NCBI RefSeq assembly: GCF_007830065.1
Contig: NZ_VLKK01000001.1
Location: 62,001 to 126,000 of the forward strand
Length of the DNA stretch: 64,000 nt
Source of the DNA: Sphingobium wenxiniae
GTDB lineage: Bacteria > Pseudomonadota > Alphaproteobacteria > Sphingomonadales > Sphingomonadaceae
Direction of reading: 5' to 3'
Below, piece after piece: positions 27,456 through 37,244 of the stretch. A program made the translations under genes and the position numbers. Every line of letters starts with the position of its first letter. Position 1 is the first letter of the stretch. Below the pieces are notes generated by a model. It had not been told where the DNA came from. It did no database searches and saw only the letters and a program-made list of their open reading frames with translations.

Positions 27456-29700
27456 TGGCTGTTACTTTTCCTTTAGGCGGGGTTGCCGCCTGTCCATCTT
27501 CCAGTTTTTCCAGTGCCGCGATCGGGAAGCGCAGCGTGACTCGCGCCCCTCCTCCTTCCGCGTCGTCGAAGCGGATTTCGCCCATATGCTCCTCGACGAT
27601 CTTCTTGACGATCGCGAGCCCCAGACCCGTCCCCTTCGAACGCGTGGTCATATAGGGTTCCAATATCCGGTCCCGCTCCGGCGGCAGTCCGATGCCGTCG
27701 TCGCGGACTTCCACGACGAGATTATCGCCGTCCCGTATCAACAACATGACGATATGGCCTCGCAGCTTTCCATCACCGGCAGAGGCTTTGGGTTCAATAG
27801 CTTCGACCGCATTCTTGACGATATTCGTCAAAGCCTGTCCCAGTTGCCGACGGTCGCATACCAATTCGACATCTTCCGCATCCGATTCGAACCGGAACCT
27901 GATTTCGGGATGCGCGACCTCGTGCAGGAACAGGGCGTGACGGGCTATATCGCCTATGGCTTCCCTGCGGAAAACCGGCTTGGGCATCCGCGCGAAGGAC
28001 GAAAATTCGTCGACGATGCGGCGGAGGTCTCCCACCTGACGCACGATCGTTCCGGTCAGGCGGGAAAACGTTGCCTTGTCGCTGCTTATCTCATCGGCGT
28101 AGCGGCGCTGGAGACGTTCGGCGGCAAGTTGGATCGGGGTCAGGGGGTTCTTGATTTCATGCGCAATGCGGCGCGCGACATCCGACCATGCCGCCCGGCG
28201 CTGATCGGACAGCTGCTGGGTGATGTCGTCGAATGTCAGGATGTAGCTGGAGGCATCGGCGGATACCTTCACCGCCAAGGTGCGGATGTCCGTATTGGCG
28301 CGCACTTGCACGATTCCGGCATCGTCATCGGACGCGATCATCTCGGCCAGTTCCGGGGCCAGTTCGACCAGGGGCCGCCCCACCGGATCGTTGTCATCCT
28401 GTGCCAGGATCGCGCCGGCGGAACTGTTCAGCAACTGGATGATACCCTGCCGATCCACGGAAAGGACGCCCGCGCTCACGCCGGAAAGAATGGCTTCGAT
28501 AAAGGCGCGGCGCTCGTCAAGCTGGCTGTTTGCGGCGACCAGCGCCCCCGTCTGCGCCTCCAGCCTCTGCGTCATGCGGTTGAATGCCGATGCAAGCGTC
28601 CCGATCTCGTCCCGGCTGGACGGACTCGTGACGCGAGCGGAAAGGTCGCCTGCGGTGATCCGCCGGGCGGCCGTGACAAGCTCGTTAACGGGCCGGACCA
28701 TCCAGTCGGCGACAGCCAATGCGATATACACCGCGACTCCCACCAGCAGCAGCGACCCTACGAACAGCGCCATGTTGAAGCGAAGCTGAAGGGCGCGGGA
28801 CTGCGCCGCAAAAAGATCATAGTCCGCCAGCACCTTCTGCGCCCGCTCGACGTTGCTGAATGCCGAAGAACCGGAATCGCGTGTCGCATAGAGATAGATG
28901 CGCCGGCCGGGATAGAGCAGGGTCACTGCTTCGATCTGATTGGGTTTGGCGTCCACGGCCACATTTTCGCCTGCCGCCAGCCGCTTCACGACGTCGGGCG
29001 ACAGCATCTCGGCCGCGGGACGGCTATCGGGATCGACCGTGGCCGCGGTGCGGGCGACGCCGTCCTTTCCCACCTCGATGATGGCGGAGCGGTTCAGCTT
29101 TCGCGTGACGACCTGATAGATATAACCTTCGGCAAAGCGAGGACTGGAAACCTCGGACTGGCCGAGATAGTCGCGCAGATCCCCGGCCATGGTGACCGTT
29201 TCATCACCGACTTCACGCAGGTTCTGCTCATAATATCCGCGCGCCAGATCCGTGGCGTTCTGAAGCATTCCGCGTGCGCTGTCCGAAAACCAGAACTGCA
29301 CGCCATATTGGAATAGGAGCGAGGCAAAGATCACGACCAGCAGCATCGGAACGCTGGCGACGATCGAGAACATGGCGACCAGCCGGACATGCAACTGCCC
29401 GTCGCTGCCTATCGCCGATTGGGCGGCACGCCGTTTCGCGACCCTTCGCCCCAGCAGCACGAGCAGCGCGATCGCCGGCACGAGGTTGGCGACAAGTAGC
29501 AGGGCGACGATGGGAGGCGTCAACAGCGTATAGGATTGGCCTGGCCCTGAAAGGAGATGATAGGTCAGCCCCGCCACGGCAACGAACAGCAGCATCGTCG
29601 CGATTTCGACCAGCGAGGCCAGACGGCCATTGCGCGCGAACCGGCGAAGATGTTTCTTCATCCTGGCAGCCCCGGAGGGCATGGTCGTCGCGCTATCCAT
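27445..29700 (-). CDS. ntrY: NtrY transmembrane sensor histidine kinase
   Basis: A membrane kinase of 751 aa. Several N-terminal hydrophobic helices lie between about residues 30 and 130, and a further one before the HAMP region near residue 320 frames a periplasmic domain. PAS (around 400-500), a dimerisation helix with the phospho-acceptor in RIAHEIKNPLTPIQLAAERL and a HATPase domain (VEVRDDGIGLPPE, GTGLGLAIVKKI) follow. The start ATG was chosen near MDSATTMPSGAARMKK; an inner Met (MKKHLRRF) is also possible. Cognate regulator NtrX overlaps its 3' end. Confidence 0.94.
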   Translation of the reverse strand: MDSATTMPSGAARMKKHLRRFARNGRLASLVEIATMLLFVAVAGLTYHLLSGPGQSYTLLTPPIVALLLVANLVPAIALLVLLGRRVAKRRAAQSAIGSDGQLHVRLVAMFSIVASVPMLLVVIFASLLFQYGVQFWFSDSARGMLQNATDLARGYYEQNLREVGDETVTMAGDLRDYLGQSEVSSPRFAEGYIYQVVTRKLNRSAIIEVGKDGVARTAATVDPDSRPAAEMLSPDVVKRLAAGENVAVDAKPNQIEAVTLLYPGRRIYLYATRDSGSSAFSNVERAQKVLADYDLFAAQSRALQLRFNMALFVGSLLLVGVAVYIALAVADWMVRPVNELVTAARRITAGDLSARVTSPSSRDEIGTLASAFNRMTQRLEAQTGALVAANSQLDERRAFIEAILSGVSAGVLSVDRQGIIQLLNSSAGAILAQDDNDPVGRPLVELAPELAEMIASDDDAGIVQVRANTDIRTLAVKVSADASSYILTFDDITQQLSDQRRAAWSDVARRIAHEIKNPLTPIQLAAERLQRRYADEISSDKATFSRLTGTIVRQVGDLRRIVDEFSSFARMPKPVFRREAIGDIARHALFLHEVAHPEIRFRFESDAEDVELVCDRRQLGQALTNIVKNAVEAIEPKASAGDGKLRGHIVMLLIRDGDNLVVEVRDDGIGLPPERDRILEPYMTTRSKGTGLGLAIVKKIVEEHMGEIRFDDAEGGGARVTLRFPIAALEKLEDGQAATPPKGKVTANGA

Positions 29701-29799
29701 AGTGGCATTGTTACAACAATAATGTGCCCGATCAAACACAGGATTCGGTCGTTCAGCCGCCGCTGGTCGAACGCTGCCGTCAGTTCGTCCTGCCCCCGG

Positions 29800-31239
29800 T
29801 CAGTCGTTCAGGCGCAACTGGGACGGGTCCAGGCCATAATCCGTCAGCTTCTTGCGCAGCGTGTTGCGATTGATGCCCAGCAGCCCCGCGGCGCGGAGTT
29901 GATTGCCGTCGACCCGCGCCAGCGTCTCCTGGAAAAGAACAGGCTCCACCACGGCGAGCAGATCGTTATGAAGATTGCGGTTCGGTTCGGAAATTCCGAT
30001 GCCCAATTGGCGCTTCGCCCATTCCCCCACCGCCTGGGCCAATTGCTCGCTCGGCGCTGTGAAATCGGCGGGAACCGCCGCCAACGGCAGCGCATTTCTC
30101 AATATGTCGGCGGCGATCACCGTCTCCCGGCTCAGCACCGCCAGCCGTTGCATGAGGTTCTGCAACTCCCGGACATTGCCGGGCCAATGGTAAAGCATCA
30201 ACAGCTGCGCGGCCTCATCGGACAGCGATTTGCGAGGCAGTCCTTCCTGCGCGGCCTGGTCAAGGAAATGGCGGGCCAGGATCATGACGTCCTCCCTCCG
30301 CTCACGCAAAGGCGGCAGGGAAATGGGGACGACATTCAACCGATAATAGAGATCCTGACGGAAACGGTTTTCTTCGATCAACTGCGGTAGATCCTTGTTG
30401 GTCGCCGCAACGATCCGAACATTTACACGCACAGGTTTCGATCCGCCGACCGTCGTGACCTCGCCCGATTGCAACACTCGCAGCAGCCGCGTCTGCGCCT
30501 CCATCGGCATGTCGCCGATTTCATCGAGAAACAGCGTGCCACCCTGCGCCTGCTCGAATTTGCCGGCAGTGCGGGCATGAGCGCCCGTGAAAGCGCCTTT
30601 TTCATAACCAAACAGTTCCGCTTCGATCAGTTCGCGGGGGATGGCCGCCATATTGATCGCCACAAACGGTTTCGTCCGCCGCTGGCCCAAGCTGTGTATG
30701 GCCTCTGCGACTAGTTCCTTGCCCGTCCCCGATTCACCCAGGACAAGGATGCTGAGGTCGTTGGAAAGCACGCGTGCGATGGTACGGTAAACCTCTTGCA
30801 TGGCAGGCGACCGACCCACCAGAGGCAACCCGTCATGAGGTAATCCGACCTCTTCGGCGTCGGCGCCTTCCTTCATCGTCAACGCATCGGAAACAGCGCG
30901 TGTCAGTTCATTCAGATCGAAGGGTTTCGGCAAATACTCGAACGCGCCCTTTTCCGTAGCCCGGATCGCGGTGTTCAGCGTATTCTGCGCTGAAAGGATA
31001 ATGACGTGCAGTTCCGGCCATCGCCCGAGGATTCCGGCGACGTCTTCCAGACCATCGCCGTCGGGCAACATGACATCTGTAATCAGCACATCGGGCGCAA
31101 AGCTTTCCAGCATTTCGCTTCGCTGGCGAATGGAGGACACGGCCTCCACCTTGTGCCCTTGCCTGCGAAGCGCTTCCCCGACCACAACGCAAATCGCCGG
31201 ATCGTCATCAACCACCAATATCGATCCCGTCCTGCGCAT
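29800..31239 (-). CDS. ntrC: NtrC nitrogen regulation response regulator (sigma54 activator)
   Basis: A protein of 479 aa with receiver domain (ILVVDDDPAICVV, phospho-Asp in LITDVMLPDGDG), AAA+ domain with Walker A GESGTGKELVAEAI, an intact sigma54-contact loop GYEKGAFTGAHART, and a Fis-type helix-turn-helix near the end (LLGINRNTLRKKLTDYGLD). It activates sigma54 promoters for nitrogen assimilation when phosphorylated by NtrB. The ATG overlaps the ntrB stop as TGATG; a GTG one codon upstream is an alternative. The contrast with the loop-less NtrX next door is clear. Confidence 0.96.
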   Translation of the reverse strand: MRRTGSILVVDDDPAICVVVGEALRRQGHKVEAVSSIRQRSEMLESFAPDVLITDVMLPDGDGLEDVAGILGRWPELHVIILSAQNTLNTAIRATEKGAFEYLPKPFDLNELTRAVSDALTMKEGADAEEVGLPHDGLPLVGRSPAMQEVYRTIARVLSNDLSILVLGESGTGKELVAEAIHSLGQRRTKPFVAINMAAIPRELIEAELFGYEKGAFTGAHARTAGKFEQAQGGTLFLDEIGDMPMEAQTRLLRVLQSGEVTTVGGSKPVRVNVRIVAATNKDLPQLIEENRFRQDLYYRLNVVPISLPPLRERREDVMILARHFLDQAAQEGLPRKSLSDEAAQLLMLYHWPGNVRELQNLMQRLAVLSRETVIAADILRNALPLAAVPADFTAPSEQLAQAVGEWAKRQLGIGISEPNRNLHNDLLAVVEPVLFQETLARVDGNQLRAAGLLGINRNTLRKKLTDYGLDPSQLRLND

Positions 31240-32339
31240 CACGTCGTTCCCATCGGCAACAAGATACGGAAGGTGGATTCGCCAGCCTCACGGTTGCGCG
31301 AATATTGAACGATGCCGTTCATGTCGCGGACCAGTTTGTCGACCAGCGCCAGACCCAGGCCCTGTCCGTCGCGCTTGCTCGTGACGAACGGATTGAAAAG
31401 ATGGTCCAGGATATGATCGGGGACACCCGGGCCATTGTCCACGACCAATATTTCGATCGGAAGGGCGGCGCTGCCCTTGCCGCCTTCCACGACAACGGAC
31501 ACGCCATGGCGGAACGCGGTTTCCACCCTGATCCAGGGCCGGTCGACATGCTCCAGCGCTTCTGCCGCATTTTTCAGGAGATTCAGCATTATCTGAACCA
31601 GCACGTCGTCATTGATCTGGGCGAAAGGCAGAGAAGGATCGTACTGCTTTATAATCTCTATTTTTTCTGCAAAGCCCGCTCGCGCTATCTGCGTGGCGCG
31701 ATCCAGAAGCGGGTAGATATTTCCACGCCGGCATTCCAGAAGGCGGTCGGAGGTGAAATCCTGCATCCGATCAATCAGGGCGGCGATGCGATCCACTTCA
31801 TTGCAGATCAATTGCGTGAGCGCCGAATCCCGGCCCTCATTCCCGGATTCGATCAGCTGCGCCGCCCCGCGGATGCCCGAAAGCGGATTCTTGATTTCAT
31901 GAGCAAGAATGGCGGCCGCGCCCATGGCGGACCGTGCTCCGCCCGATGTCGCATAATGGCCGATCTTTCGGGCCTGGCTCTGGCTATGGATGGAAACGAT
32001 CCTCCAGCCTTCATGATCGACGATGGGGGCGATCAGCAGATCGACCTCCATTTCCGCCGTTCGGCCGGCATGAATCTTCACATCATAGGCCGCGATGGGC
32101 TTGTTGCCATGCCATATGTCGAAGGGCGCCCCCGTCCCCATTCGAACGGTGCGCGATATATCGCTGCCGACGATGGCCGCCCTTCCCATATTAAGCAGGA
32201 TTTCCGCCCGCATATTGGCCTCGGCGATGCTATTGTCCGGACGCACGACCAGGGTGGCGACTGGAAGAGCCGTCATCAATTCGGAAAGGGCGGGACCGTC
32301 CTGCTGCATCCATTGCGGCGGGCTGGACGCAATGACCAT
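31239..32339 (-). CDS. ntrB: NtrB nitrogen sensor histidine kinase
   Basis: A cytoplasmic kinase/phosphatase of 366 aa acting on NtrC in response to PII. It has an N-terminal PAS-like region (about residues 10-120), the H-box AILAHEIKNPLSGIRGAAQL and an ATPase domain with NLLKNAAEAL, VVDNGPGVPDHI and GQGLGLALVDKLV. No membrane segments are present. A GTG two codons upstream, overlapping the dusB stop, is an alternative start. It lies between dusB and ntrC, the standard nifR3-ntrBC arrangement. Confidence 0.95.
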   Translation of the reverse strand: MVIASSPPQWMQQDGPALSELMTALPVATLVVRPDNSIAEANMRAEILLNMGRAAIVGSDISRTVRMGTGAPFDIWHGNKPIAAYDVKIHAGRTAEMEVDLLIAPIVDHEGWRIVSIHSQSQARKIGHYATSGGARSAMGAAAILAHEIKNPLSGIRGAAQLIESGNEGRDSALTQLICNEVDRIAALIDRMQDFTSDRLLECRRGNIYPLLDRATQIARAGFAEKIEIIKQYDPSLPFAQINDDVLVQIMLNLLKNAAEALEHVDRPWIRVETAFRHGVSVVVEGGKGSAALPIEILVVDNGPGVPDHILDHLFNPFVTSKRDGQGLGLALVDKLVRDMNGIVQYSRNREAGESTFRILLPMGTT

Positions 32340-32341
32340 GG

Positions 32342-33361
32342 TCACGCGGCCTTGCGCGCCTCATCAGCCCCCTGGGCGGCCATCAACGGTTCGTAAAAGC
32401 GGGCAAGCATGTCCAATACCCTCTCGCCGTCCGGCTCCTGATTCACCGCGTTGCGGAATTCCGCCGATCCGGGCAGGCCCTTGGTATACCAGCCGATATG
32501 CTTTCGGGCCATATTGACGCCCGTAGTCTTTTCATAATGGTTCAACATCGCGGCATAATGCTCGGTAATAACCCGATACTGTTCTGAGATCGAGGGGTCG
32601 CTACGCCGTTGTCCAGTGGTGAAGAAGTGCATGACCTGCCCGATCAGCCAAGGACGGCCATACGCTCCTCGCCCGATCATGACGCCATCGGCGCCGCTTT
32701 GTTCAAGGGCCGTTTCCGCATCCTCGATCGAACAGATGTCGCCGTTCACAATCACAGGCAAGGAAACGGCGTCCTTCACCCTGTGTACGAAGCTCCAGTC
32801 CGCCGTGCCCTTGTACATCTGGCAGCGGGTGCGTCCGTGAACGGTGATCATGCGCGCGCCCAGATCCTCGGCAATGCGGGCCAGTTCCGGTGCGTTGAGG
32901 CTGGCATGATCCCAGCCCATCCGCATCTTGACTGTCACAGGTACATCGACGGCCTTCACCGTGGCTTCGATCAGGGCGGCGGCCAGCGGCAGATCGCGCA
33001 TCAGCGCGCTGCCCGCATCGCCGTTCACGACTTTCTTCACCGGACAGCCCATATTGATATCGATGATCGCTGCGCCTCGATCCGCATTCAGCTTCGCGGC
33101 TTCGGCCATTTCGACGGGCGAGCAGCCGGCAAGCTGCATCGACACCGGTTCTTCCAGAGGATGCCATGCCGCCTTTTGCAAGGATTGACGCGTTTCGCGG
33201 ATCATCGCGGCCGATGCGATCATCTCCGTCACGTTCAACCCGGAGCCGTAGCGGCGGACCAGCGTGCGAAAGGGCATGTCCGTAACCCCCGTCATCGGGG
33301 CGAGGATAACGGGCATGTCGATCGTTACCGGACCGACAGCGATAGGAGAAAGTCTGCGCAT
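32342..33361 (-). CDS. dusB: tRNA-dihydrouridine synthase (DusB/NifR3)
   Basis: A flavoenzyme of 339 aa that reduces uridine to dihydrouridine in the tRNA D-loop using FMN and NADPH. The TIM-barrel start [20 protein letters not shown], the active-site Cys in [31 protein letters not shown] and [14 protein letters not shown] (FMN phosphate binding) are all present. It is the first gene of the leftward ntr operon; its start is 90 nt from the divergent ispDF start, so promoters for both lie in that gap. Confidence 0.96.
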   Translation of the reverse strand: MRRLSPIAVGPVTIDMPVILAPMTGVTDMPFRTLVRRYGSGLNVTEMIASAAMIRETRQSLQKAAWHPLEEPVSMQLAGCSPVEMAEAAKLNADRGAAIIDINMGCPVKKVVNGDAGSALMRDLPLAAALIEATVKAVDVPVTVKMRMGWDHASLNAPELARIAEDLGARMITVHGRTRCQMYKGTADWSFVHRVKDAVSLPVIVNGDICSIEDAETALEQSGADGVMIGRGAYGRPWLIGQVMHFFTTGQRRSDPSISEQYRVITEHYAAMLNHYEKTTGVNMARKHIGWYTKGLPGSAEFRNAVNQEPDGERVLDMLARFYEPLMAAQGADEARKAA

Positions 33362-33451
33362 GGGGTTACTGCCTAAAAAACAGGCAAAGCCCCTAACCTA
33401 AAATGCCGTCCACGGCAAGCAAGGGGCTAGGCGTTCTTCTCCTGCTCGACT

Positions 33452-34639
33452 ATGCGCGGATCGATGACAACGGAAAGGCTGGACAGGGTGGCGCTGCTCG
33501 TCGCTGCGGGGCAAGGCAGCCGCGCGGGGGGCAACGTTCCCAAGCAATTCCGCATCGTGGCGGGAAAGGCCGTTCTCGCCCATGCGTTCGACGCATTGGC
33601 GATGTGCGATGAAATCGATGCGATATTCGTGGTCGTCGGTCCCGAACAGGAGGAGGAAGCCCGCCGTCTCCTTATCCACCGTCCCGTCGCGGCCTTCATA
33701 GCTGGCGGCGCCGATCGCAGGGGATCGGTCCGCGCGGGGCTGGAGCATATCGCGCAGATCGGCGGCGCAGGAGAAGTGCTGATCCATGACGCGGCGCGCC
33801 CCTTCCTTCCTCCCGGAATTGTCGCGCGGTTGGTCGAGGCCTTGAAAGGGGCTGCGGGCGCCGTCCCGGTACTTCCCATCGCCGACACGCTGGTGACGGA
33901 CGATGGTGGTGTTGCGGGGGCGACCGTCGATCGATCCTGCCTCCGCCGCGTGCAGACGCCCCAAGGCTTTCGGTTCGAAGCCATATGGTCCGCCCATCAA
34001 CTGTGGGACAGCCCGCATGAGGCAACGGACGATGCGCAAATGCTCCAGGTGCGCGGTCATGACGTCAAGCTGGTCCGGGGCGATGAGAGGCTCTTTAAAT
34101 TGACCTATCCGGACGACTTCCAGAAAGCCGAGACGCTGTTCGCAAGCGGACGCAGGATGTGCGTGGGCATGGGCTATGACGTGCATCGCCTGATGGTCGG
34201 AGAAGAGTTATGGCTGGGCGGCGTAGCCATCCCTCATGCGTTCGGCCTCGCTGGGCACAGCGACGCGGATGTCGCCCTCCATGCCATTGTGGACGCCATA
34301 TTGGGGGCTTTGGCCGATGGCGACATCGGCAGCCATTTTCCGCCATCCGATCCCCGATGGAAGGGTGCGTCCTCCGACCGCTTCCTCGCCCATGCGTGCG
34401 AACGCGCCGCCGCGCGTGGCGGCGTAATCGAGCATGTCGATCTAACCCTCATTTGCGAAGCGCCGAAAATCGGTCCCTATCGGGAAGCCATGCGGTATCG
34501 GATAGCGGAGATCGCCGGAATCGCCGTTGAACGCGTCAGCGTGAAAGCCACAACCACCGAACGGCTCGGCTTTGCCGGCCGGCGCGAAGGCATAGCGGCG
34601 CAGGCGGTTGCAACGCTTTCCCTTCCCGCGCTATTCTGA
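33452..34639 (+). CDS. ispDF: IspDF bifunctional MEP-pathway enzyme
   Basis: A fusion of 395 aa. Residues about 1-233 are IspD (MEP cytidylyltransferase: VAAGQGSRAGGNVPKQF, IHDAARPFLP, RRVQTPQGFRFE). From about residue 237 it is IspF (MECDP synthase: GMGYDVHRLMVG, GHSDADVALHAIVDAILGAL, KATTTERLGFAGRREGIA). The two steps are non-consecutive in non-mevalonate isoprenoid synthesis (IspE acts between them). The fusion is common in Alphaproteobacteria. An inner Met four codons downstream is an alternative start. pncC follows 5 nt later. Confidence 0.97.
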   Translation: MRGSMTTERLDRVALLVAAGQGSRAGGNVPKQFRIVAGKAVLAHAFDALAMCDEIDAIFVVVGPEQEEEARRLLIHRPVAAFIAGGADRRGSVRAGLEHIAQIGGAGEVLIHDAARPFLPPGIVARLVEALKGAAGAVPVLPIADTLVTDDGGVAGATVDRSCLRRVQTPQGFRFEAIWSAHQLWDSPHEATDDAQMLQVRGHDVKLVRGDERLFKLTYPDDFQKAETLFASGRRMCVGMGYDVHRLMVGEELWLGGVAIPHAFGLAGHSDADVALHAIVDAILGALADGDIGSHFPPSDPRWKGASSDRFLAHACERAAARGGVIEHVDLTLICEAPKIGPYREAMRYRIAEIAGIAVERVSVKATTTERLGFAGRREGIAAQAVATLSLPALF

Positions 34640-34644
34640 GTTCC

Positions 34645-35163
34645 ATGCCCGATCATATCCTCCCCACCTCACTGGTCGAATTGGCCGAGCGAGTCATCGC
34701 GGCAAACCGGCGCGCAGGTCGCACCGTTGCCGTCGCTGAAAGCTGCACGGGAGGACTGGTTTCGGCGGCTCTGACTGAAATCGCGGGATCATCGGATGTT
34801 TTCGAAGCCGGATTCATCACTTATTCCAACGAGATGAAGACCGAGCTTCTAAAGGTTTCTCCCGATGTCCTCGATACCTTTGGAGCTGTGTCCATCGCAA
34901 CGGCATGGGCGATGGCGCAGGGCGCGTTGAACAAAAGCCACGCGCAGGTCGCGGTCGCCATTACCGGAGTGGCTGGGCCGGGCGGCGGATCGGAACAAAA
35001 ACCGGTCGGCACGGTGGTCTTCGCGCGTGCCGAACGCGCCGGCAATCCCGACAAGATCGTAGCCGACATGCATCATTTCGAAGATAATGGCCGCGGCGGC
35101 GTCCGCCTTCAGGCGGCGCTGTGCGCGCTTGAGCTTCTGCTGCCCGACTCGTCCGAACCGTAA
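34645..35163 (+). CDS. pncC: CinA C-terminal-type nicotinamide-nucleotide amidohydrolase (PncC)
   Basis: A protein of 172 aa consisting only of the CinA C-terminal domain. It hydrolyses nicotinamide mononucleotide to nicotinate mononucleotide in pyridine nucleotide salvage. Signatures are VAVAESCTGGLVSAALTEI with the Ser-Cys active-site region, FITYSNEMKTELL and ITGVAGPGGGSEQKPVGTVV. It follows ispDF by 5 nt and converges on ratA, whose 3' end it overlaps by 55 nt. Confidence 0.93.
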   Translation: MPDHILPTSLVELAERVIAANRRAGRTVAVAESCTGGLVSAALTEIAGSSDVFEAGFITYSNEMKTELLKVSPDVLDTFGAVSIATAWAMAQGALNKSHAQVAVAITGVAGPGGGSEQKPVGTVVFARAERAGNPDKIVADMHHFEDNGRGGVRLQAALCALELLLPDSSEP

Positions 35164-35585
35164 AGCGCCGCCGCCCGCGCCTCGAAAGCACCGATCATCT
35201 TGCGCAGCGCCTTGTCGAACATCTGCCCGGCGAGCATTTCGAACAGTCTGTTCTTGAATTCAAACTCCACCTCGAAATCGACCAGCACGCCGTTATTGCC
35301 GTCGTCGCGAAAATGCCACTGGTTGTGAAGATGCTTCAAGGGGCCGTCCAGATAATCGACCCGCACGGTATCGGGCCGATGCTTCTCTACGCGGGACGTG
35401 AAGCTTTCTTTGATCCCTTTGAACCCGACGATCATATCCGCGACCATCTCCGTGGCGCTGTCCGATCGGACGCGTATGGCGCTCACCCAGGGAAGAAATT
35501 CGGGATAGGCCGCCACGTTCGCTACCAGGTCGAACATCTGTTCACGCGTATAGGGAAGCGCCCGCGTTTCATTGTGCCTGGGCAT
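35109..35585 (-). CDS. RatA/COQ10-like START-fold protein (ubiquinone-binding or ribosome-association toxin family)
   Basis: A protein of 158 aa of the SRPBCC/Coq10 group. Family features are MPRHNETRALPYTREQMFDL, VAAYPEFLPWVSAIRV, MVADMIVGFKGIKESFTSRV and LLVDFEVEFEFKNRLFEM-type strands near the end. Yeast Coq10 binds ubiquinone, while E. coli RatA was reported to block 70S assembly; which applies here cannot be told. It is 4 nt downstream of lipA on the same strand, so likely co-transcribed. Its last 55 nt overlap pncC on the other strand. Confidence 0.87.
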   Translation of the reverse strand: MPRHNETRALPYTREQMFDLVANVAAYPEFLPWVSAIRVRSDSATEMVADMIVGFKGIKESFTSRVEKHRPDTVRVDYLDGPLKHLHNQWHFRDDGNNGVLVDFEVEFEFKNRLFEMLAGQMFDKALRKMIGAFEARAAALYGSDESGSRSSSAHSAA

Positions 35586-35589
35586 TGGC

Positions 35590-36525
35590 TTACTTGCCCG
35601 CCTTCACCAGTTGCGCCTGCCGTGCGGCCCTCATTTCCGCGAAATCCTTGTCGGCGTGATAGCTCGACCGGGTAAGCGGGCTGGAGGCAACCTGCAAAAA
35701 GCCTTTCGCCCTTGCGATCGCGGCATAGGCGTTGAACGCCGCCGGCGTCACGAACTCCATCACTTTCGCGTGCTTGGGGGTCGGCTGGAGATATTGTCCC
35801 ATCGTCAGAAAATCGATATCCGCCGACCGCATGTCGTCCATCACCTGATGAACCTCCAACCGTTCCTCGCCCAGGCCCAGCATGATCCCGGACTTGGTAA
35901 AGATGGATGGATCGAGCCTTTTCACCGATTCCAGTAATCGCAGCGAGGCATAATAGCGCGCGCCGGGCCGGATCGTCGGATAGAGTCGCGGCACGGTTTC
36001 CAGATTGTGATTATAGACGTCGGGTCGGGCCGCGACGATCATCTCGACGGCGCGCTCATGCTTGTTACGGAAATCGGGCGTCAGGATTTCGATCGTCGTG
36101 TCCGGAGTCGTGCGGCGCAGCGCCTCGATCACCTTCACGAATTGTGAGGCTCCGCCATCGGGCAAGTCATCGCGATCGACCGAGGTGATGACGATATGCT
36201 CCAATCCCATTTCGGCGCAGGCATCGGCTAGATTTTGCGGCTCATTGGGATCGACCTTGCGTGGCATACCGGTCTTCACGTTGCAGAATGCGCAGGCCCG
36301 CGTGCACACATCGCCCAGAATCATGACGGTTGCGTGCTTCTTGGTCCAGCATTCCCCGATATTGGGGCAGGCGGCCTCTTCGCAAACGGTGGCCAGCCCC
36401 TTGTCGCGCATCAGCTTGCGGGTTTCCTGATAACCGGGGCTGGTCGGCGCCTTCACGCGAATCCAGTCAGGCTTGCGGACACGCCCGGACGGGGCAGGCA
36501 AGGGATTGGGAGCCATGTCGTTCAT
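35590..36525 (-). CDS. lipA: Lipoyl synthase LipA
   Basis: A radical-SAM enzyme of 311 aa that inserts two sulfurs into octanoyl groups on E2 and H proteins. It has the auxiliary cluster motif [12 protein letters not shown] (C-x4-C-x5-C) and the radical SAM motif [10 protein letters not shown] (C-x3-C-x2-C), plus the terminal R-S-S-Y motif in [12 protein letters not shown], whose serine ligates the auxiliary cluster. The start [14 protein letters not shown] was chosen; a Met seven residues upstream exists. ratA follows 4 nt downstream. Confidence 0.97.
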   Translation of the reverse strand: MNDMAPNPLPAPSGRVRKPDWIRVKAPTSPGYQETRKLMRDKGLATVCEEAACPNIGECWTKKHATVMILGDVCTRACAFCNVKTGMPRKVDPNEPQNLADACAEMGLEHIVITSVDRDDLPDGGASQFVKVIEALRRTTPDTTIEILTPDFRNKHERAVEMIVAARPDVYNHNLETVPRLYPTIRPGARYYASLRLLESVKRLDPSIFTKSGIMLGLGEERLEVHQVMDDMRSADIDFLTMGQYLQPTPKHAKVMEFVTPAAFNAYAAIARAKGFLQVASSPLTRSSYHADKDFAEMRAARQAQLVKAGK

Positions 36526-36590
36526 GCGCTCCAGATAGCGATGCAAGCGCGGACTTGCCAGCCCTCAACTTGTCCGGCACAGACCAAATC

Positions 36591-37244
36591 ATGACTGACT
36601 TTGCCGACATGCTCGACGGCTATCGCCGCTTCCGCAACACCGGTTGGACACAGCAGCGCGAACGATGGGATGAACTGGCCGAGGGGCAAAGCCCCAGCGT
36701 GATGGTCATTGCCTGTTCGGACAGCCGAGTCGATCCGGCCCAGATTTTCGATACCAGTCCTGGTCAAATCTTCGTGGTCCGCAATGTCGCGGCTCTCGTT
36801 CCTCCTTTCGAAACCAATCCCGGCCATCACGGCGTTTCCGCCGCGCTGGAATTTGCAGTGCAGGTGTTGAAAGTCAGCGAAATCGTCGTGATGGGTCATG
36901 GCAAATGCGGCGGCTGCAAGGCAGCGCTCAGCCAGGAATTGAAGGATGCGCCGCCCGGCGAAGGCGGCTTCATCGCCAACTGGATCGACATGCTGGATGA
37001 AGCGCGGGACAATGTCATTGCGCGTTTCGGCGACGACCGGGGGCACGACGCCCATCGCGCGATGGAGCAGGAAGGCGTGAAGGTCAGCCTTGCGAATCTT
37101 CGTACGTTCCCATGTGTCCGCGCGAAGGAACGGTCCGGTGAATTGAAGCTGATCGGATCGTTTTTCGCGATTGCCGACGGCCAACTGCACCTTCTCGACG
37201 AAAATACGGGGGAATTCCGCCCTGCCCCGCTGGAGGCGCGTTGA
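36591..37244 (+). CDS. Beta-class carbonic anhydrase
   Basis: A zinc enzyme of 217 aa interconverting CO2 and bicarbonate. The ligand and dyad motifs are VIACSDSRVDPAQIF (Cys, Asp-Arg) and MGHGKCGGCKAAL (His, Cys). FVVRNVAALVPPF is also typical. The open frame extends far upstream on top of lipA, but the ATG before TDFADMLDGYRRF matches family N-termini. It is divergent from lipA by 65 nt. The stop overlaps the next gene's start as TGATG, suggesting coupling with the NYN protein. Confidence 0.95.
   Translation: MTDFADMLDGYRRFRNTGWTQQRERWDELAEGQSPSVMVIACSDSRVDPAQIFDTSPGQIFVVRNVAALVPPFETNPGHHGVSAALEFAVQVLKVSEIVVMGHGKCGGCKAALSQELKDAPPGEGGFIANWIDMLDEARDNVIARFGDDRGHDAHRAMEQEGVKVSLANLRTFPCVRAKERSGELKLIGSFFAIADGQLHLLDENTGEFRPAPLEAR

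Noticed and set aside
27226-29316. Plus-strand open frame of 696 codons opposite ntrY
   Set aside because: It is a shadow of a clear histidine kinase; composition is unlike real proteins of the window.
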